From positions 5,423 to 21,238 of the forward strand of contig DNGG01000400.1 in NCBI GenBank assembly GCA_003486675.1: a stretch of DNA of 15,816 bases. The letters run 5' to 3'. Within the stretch, counting starts at the first letter, position 1. Every line of letters starts with the position of its first letter. The notes beneath the pieces were generated by a model. The model searched no databases, was not told where the DNA came from, and saw only the letters and a program-made list of their open reading frames with translations. Origin of the DNA: Cyanobacteria bacterium UBA11372 (GTDB lineage: Bacteria > Cyanobacteriota > Cyanobacteriia > Cyanobacteriales > Aerosakkonemataceae). The position numbers and the translations under genes were made by a program. Below, in pieces: positions 13,427 through 15,816 of the stretch.

Positions 13427-15655
13427 ATGAAAAAATTTTCTGGTCGGATGCGGTCGAAATTTATCAACCTACTAGGAGACAAACTTAAGTTATTTGCTCG
13501 GGGCAAAACTACCAATGCCAATGGGAACAATTCTCCCCAGATCGATCCCCAATCCCTAATTTGGCAATGGCGGGGAGCGCTAATTGTTACACCATGCGTA
13601 GCAGGAATAACCATCGCCATCCGGCTTTTGGGTTGGTTGCAACCTTTAGAATTAGCAGCGCTGGACGCTAACTTTCGCCTGCGTCCCCTAGAACCAAAAG
13701 ACGAGCGAATTGTAATCGTCAGCCTGGAAGAATCCGATATTTCTACCTTAAAAAAATGGCCTATTTCTGATGCCATTTTAGCACGAGTTTTAACCAAAAT
13801 CAAGCAGCAAAAACCGCGAGCCATCGGGTTGGATTTATATCGAAATTTACCAGTAGAACCCGGTCACAAAGAATTAGTAAAAATATTTGAAACAACGCCT
13901 AATTTAATCGGGATTAAAAAAGTAATTGGAGATAAATTTAGCGATGCGATCGCACCTTCACCCATCTTGGCAAAACTAGGGCAAATCAGCGCCAACGATG
14001 TGGTAGTAGATCCAGATGGTGTGGTGCGTCGGGGCATTCTTTTTCCCATCCCTGGTGAACCGTTACCCAGTTTGGGATTTGCCCTAGCTGCTGCTTATTT
14101 AAAACTCGAAGGAATTACTCCCCTAGCAGACAGCAATGGCTATTTAAAATTGGGTTCAACTGTATTCAAACCCTTTGAAAAACATCATGGAGGTTACGTG
14201 CGTGCCGATGCGGGTGGATATCAGATATTGCTCAATTTTCGCGGCTCCGCCCGCAGTTTTACTTCCGTTTCCGTGGTGGATGTATTGGACAATCGCATCC
14301 CGCCGGATTTAATGCGCGATCGCATTGTTTTAATTGGTGCTAAAGCCCCCAGTCTCAACGATGTTTTCTACACTCCTTTCAGCGGCGGATTAATCACCAC
14401 TCCAGTGCGGACTGCTGGAGTTGAAATTCAGGCAAATTTAACCAGCCAAATTTTAAGTACCGTATTAGATAATCGTCCCCTGATTCAAGTTTTACCTGTT
14501 TTAATAGAAGAATTATGGACTGTCTTGTGGGCTGGAATTATTGCTGCGTTTGGATGGAAACATCGAGACGATAAAAATTACCAATATTTGGGAAAATTAA
14601 CGATCGCTGGTGTAGTTTCGGCACTTGCTGTCGCAGCGATCGCTTATGCTAGTTTTCTAGCAGGTTGGTGGATTCCTTCAGTCCCGCCATTACTGGCTTT
14701 GCTGGGTTCGGCAGTAGCAATTTCTGGTTATGTTTACGTCAGCAAGCTGCAAGAAATGAACGTCAAACTTGAGCAAACTGTGCAAAACTTAGAACTCGCC
14801 TTGCGCGACTTACAGCAATCACAAATTCAGCTCATTCAAAGCGAAAAAATGTCCACGCTAGGTCAGCTAGTTGCCGGAGTTGCTCACGAAGTGAATAATC
14901 CCGTAGGCTTTGTTTCAGGTAATCTCAACTATGTTAAAGATTATATCCAAGACTTGACAAATCACCTCGAACTATACCAAGAAAAATTTTCCGATCCAGG
15001 CGATGAGATTGCAGAAGATGCAGAAGCAATCGATTTGGAATATCTTTTAGAAGATTTACCGAAACTGGTGACATCCATGCAAAGTGGAATTAACCGGATC
15101 AAAGATATCAGTACCTCCCTGCGGACATTTTCTCGCGGTGATACAGCAGAACGGGTAGCGTGCAACATTCATGAAGGGATTGACAGTACTTTACTGATTT
15201 TAAAACACCGACTCAAAGCCAACGAGCGCCGCCCAGAAATTCAAATTATCAAACAATACAGTGAGTTGCCACCAGTGAATTGCTATCCCGGACAACTGAA
15301 TCAGGTAATTATGAATTTAATCGCCAATGCTATCGATGCTTTGGATGAATTTAGCCAAGGAAGAAGCTTTACAGAAATTGAAGCAAATCCCAATAAAATT
15401 ACAGTTATTACAGAAGTTTTAGCAGACAAAACAACTGTGGCAATTCGGATTAAAGATAATGGCCCAGGAATTTCTGAAGAAATAAAGCAAAAAATATTTG
15501 AACACTTATTTACCACTAAACCCGTTGGAAAAGGAACGGGTTTGGGTTTATCCATTAGTCGTCAAATCGTTGAAGAAACCCACGGCGGTAAATTGAGTTG
15601 TGTTTCTGCACCAGGAGAAGGTGCAGAATTTACGATCGAAATTCCACTTGACTAA
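13427..15655 (+). CDS. CHASE2-domain sensor histidine kinase
   Basis: A 742-aa membrane histidine kinase. Layout: cytoplasmic N-tail of about 48 residues, TM1 (about 51-71), extracytoplasmic CHASE2 sensor (about 75-355), three TM segments (about 360-437), a coiled coil (about 439-475), then the HisKA H-box with phospho-acceptor His487 in GVAHEVNNP. An acidic insert follows (about 515-550), then the HATPase domain with N-box Asn630/Asn634, DNGPGI (677-682) and G-x-GLGL (703-708). All residues needed for autophosphorylation are visible. The sensor is strikingly similar to that of the CHASE2 adenylate cyclase at 3267; for instance, both contain KPRAIGLDLYRN. There is no receiver domain and no response regulator in the window. 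It begins 29 bp after a DUF928 gene without a clear Shine-Dalgarno sequence, so translational coupling is possible. Confidence 0.93.
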   Translation: MKKFSGRMRSKFINLLGDKLKLFARGKTTNANGNNSPQIDPQSLIWQWRGALIVTPCVAGITIAIRLLGWLQPLELAALDANFRLRPLEPKDERIVIVSLEESDISTLKKWPISDAILARVLTKIKQQKPRAIGLDLYRNLPVEPGHKELVKIFETTPNLIGIKKVIGDKFSDAIAPSPILAKLGQISANDVVVDPDGVVRRGILFPIPGEPLPSLGFALAAAYLKLEGITPLADSNGYLKLGSTVFKPFEKHHGGYVRADAGGYQILLNFRGSARSFTSVSVVDVLDNRIPPDLMRDRIVLIGAKAPSLNDVFYTPFSGGLITTPVRTAGVEIQANLTSQILSTVLDNRPLIQVLPVLIEELWTVLWAGIIAAFGWKHRDDKNYQYLGKLTIAGVVSALAVAAIAYASFLAGWWIPSVPPLLALLGSAVAISGYVYVSKLQEMNVKLEQTVQNLELALRDLQQSQIQLIQSEKMSTLGQLVAGVAHEVNNPVGFVSGNLNYVKDYIQDLTNHLELYQEKFSDPGDEIAEDAEAIDLEYLLEDLPKLVTSMQSGINRIKDISTSLRTFSRGDTAERVACNIHEGIDSTLLILKHRLKANERRPEIQIIKQYSELPPVNCYPGQLNQVIMNLIANAIDALDEFSQGRSFTEIEANPNKITVITEVLADKTTVAIRIKDNGPGISEEIKQKIFEHLFTTKPVGKGTGLGLSISRQIVEETHGGKLSCVSAPGEGAEFTIEIPLD

Positions 15656-15657
15656 TC

Positions 15658-15684
15658 GGAAGTTGCCCCGCCAGGGCAACTTCC
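15658..15684 (+). terminator. Perfect 11-bp stem-loop after the CHASE2 kinase
   Basis: GGAAGTTGCCC and its exact reverse complement flank a 5-nt loop (CGCCA), starting 3 nt after the kinase stop codon. No T-run follows, so it is either a U-tract-less terminator, as often seen in cyanobacteria, or an mRNA 3'-end stabilising hairpin. Confidence 0.65.
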
Positions 15685-15772
15685 ATTGGCTGAAACCATT
15701 GCTCTGCTTTGCTTATAGCCATTTAGCACCAAATTTTGTAGTCATGTATGACCAGAATTCGCACAAAATATG

Positions 15773-15800
15773 TTTTACAGCAGATTGCAAGTGATATGAT
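15773..15800 (+). promoter_or_regulatory. Possible promoter for a gene beyond the window
   Basis: TTTTAC (15773-15778) and TATGAT (15795-15800) are separated by 16 bp, resembling a weak sigma-70-type promoter pointing off the right edge. The rest of 15685-15772 shows nothing recognisable. Confidence 0.25.
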
Positions 15801-15816
15801 GTCCGCTAGCTTAGGT

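Overview
The window looks like chromosomal DNA of a filamentous (oscillatorian-type) cyanobacterium. The octamer GCGATCGC (HIP1) occurs about 30 times by eye. Every gene family present (CHASE2 sensors, DUF928 proteins, TPR-CHAT proteins, cyanobacterial haemagglutinin-type exoproteins) is typical of cyanobacteria. No tRNA, rRNA, CRISPR array, transposase or phage gene was seen.

Layout, left to right: (1) plus-strand block 158-6055: a two-partner-secretion exoprotein (TpsA1), a CHASE2 adenylate cyclase and a DUF928 secreted protein. (2) A G/C hairpin at 6084-6102 separates this from a convergent minus-strand block. (3) Minus-strand block 11390-6138: an exported TPR-CHAT peptidase-like protein followed by a second exoprotein (TpsA2), with a weak terminator-like hairpin between them. 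(4) A 260-bp divergent promoter region (11391-11650) with a 20-bp-phased direct repeat and a TATAAT box. (5) Plus-strand block 11651-15655: two DUF928 proteins and a CHASE2 histidine kinase, ending in a perfect 11-bp stem-loop. No intergenic gap exceeds 300 bp.

All eight products are predicted to be exported or to carry a large extracytoplasmic sensor domain, so the locus reads as one cell-envelope system built from duplicated modules. There are two exoproteins, three DUF928 proteins that share a cysteine pair at identical 90-residue spacing, and two closely related CHASE2 sensors. One sensor is wired to cAMP synthesis and the other to histidine phosphorylation. A plausible inferred model: the CHASE2 sensors monitor an extracytoplasmic signal, and the exoproteins, DUF928 proteins and the CHAT protein are the surface or periplasmic components being made, processed or monitored. 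The outer-membrane TpsB pore needed for exoprotein secretion and a response regulator for the kinase are both absent from the window.

Minor but striking features are repeat DNA domesticated inside reading frames (two kinds in TpsA1, possibly one in the third DUF928 gene) and a conserved two-cysteine C-terminal architecture in both exoproteins.
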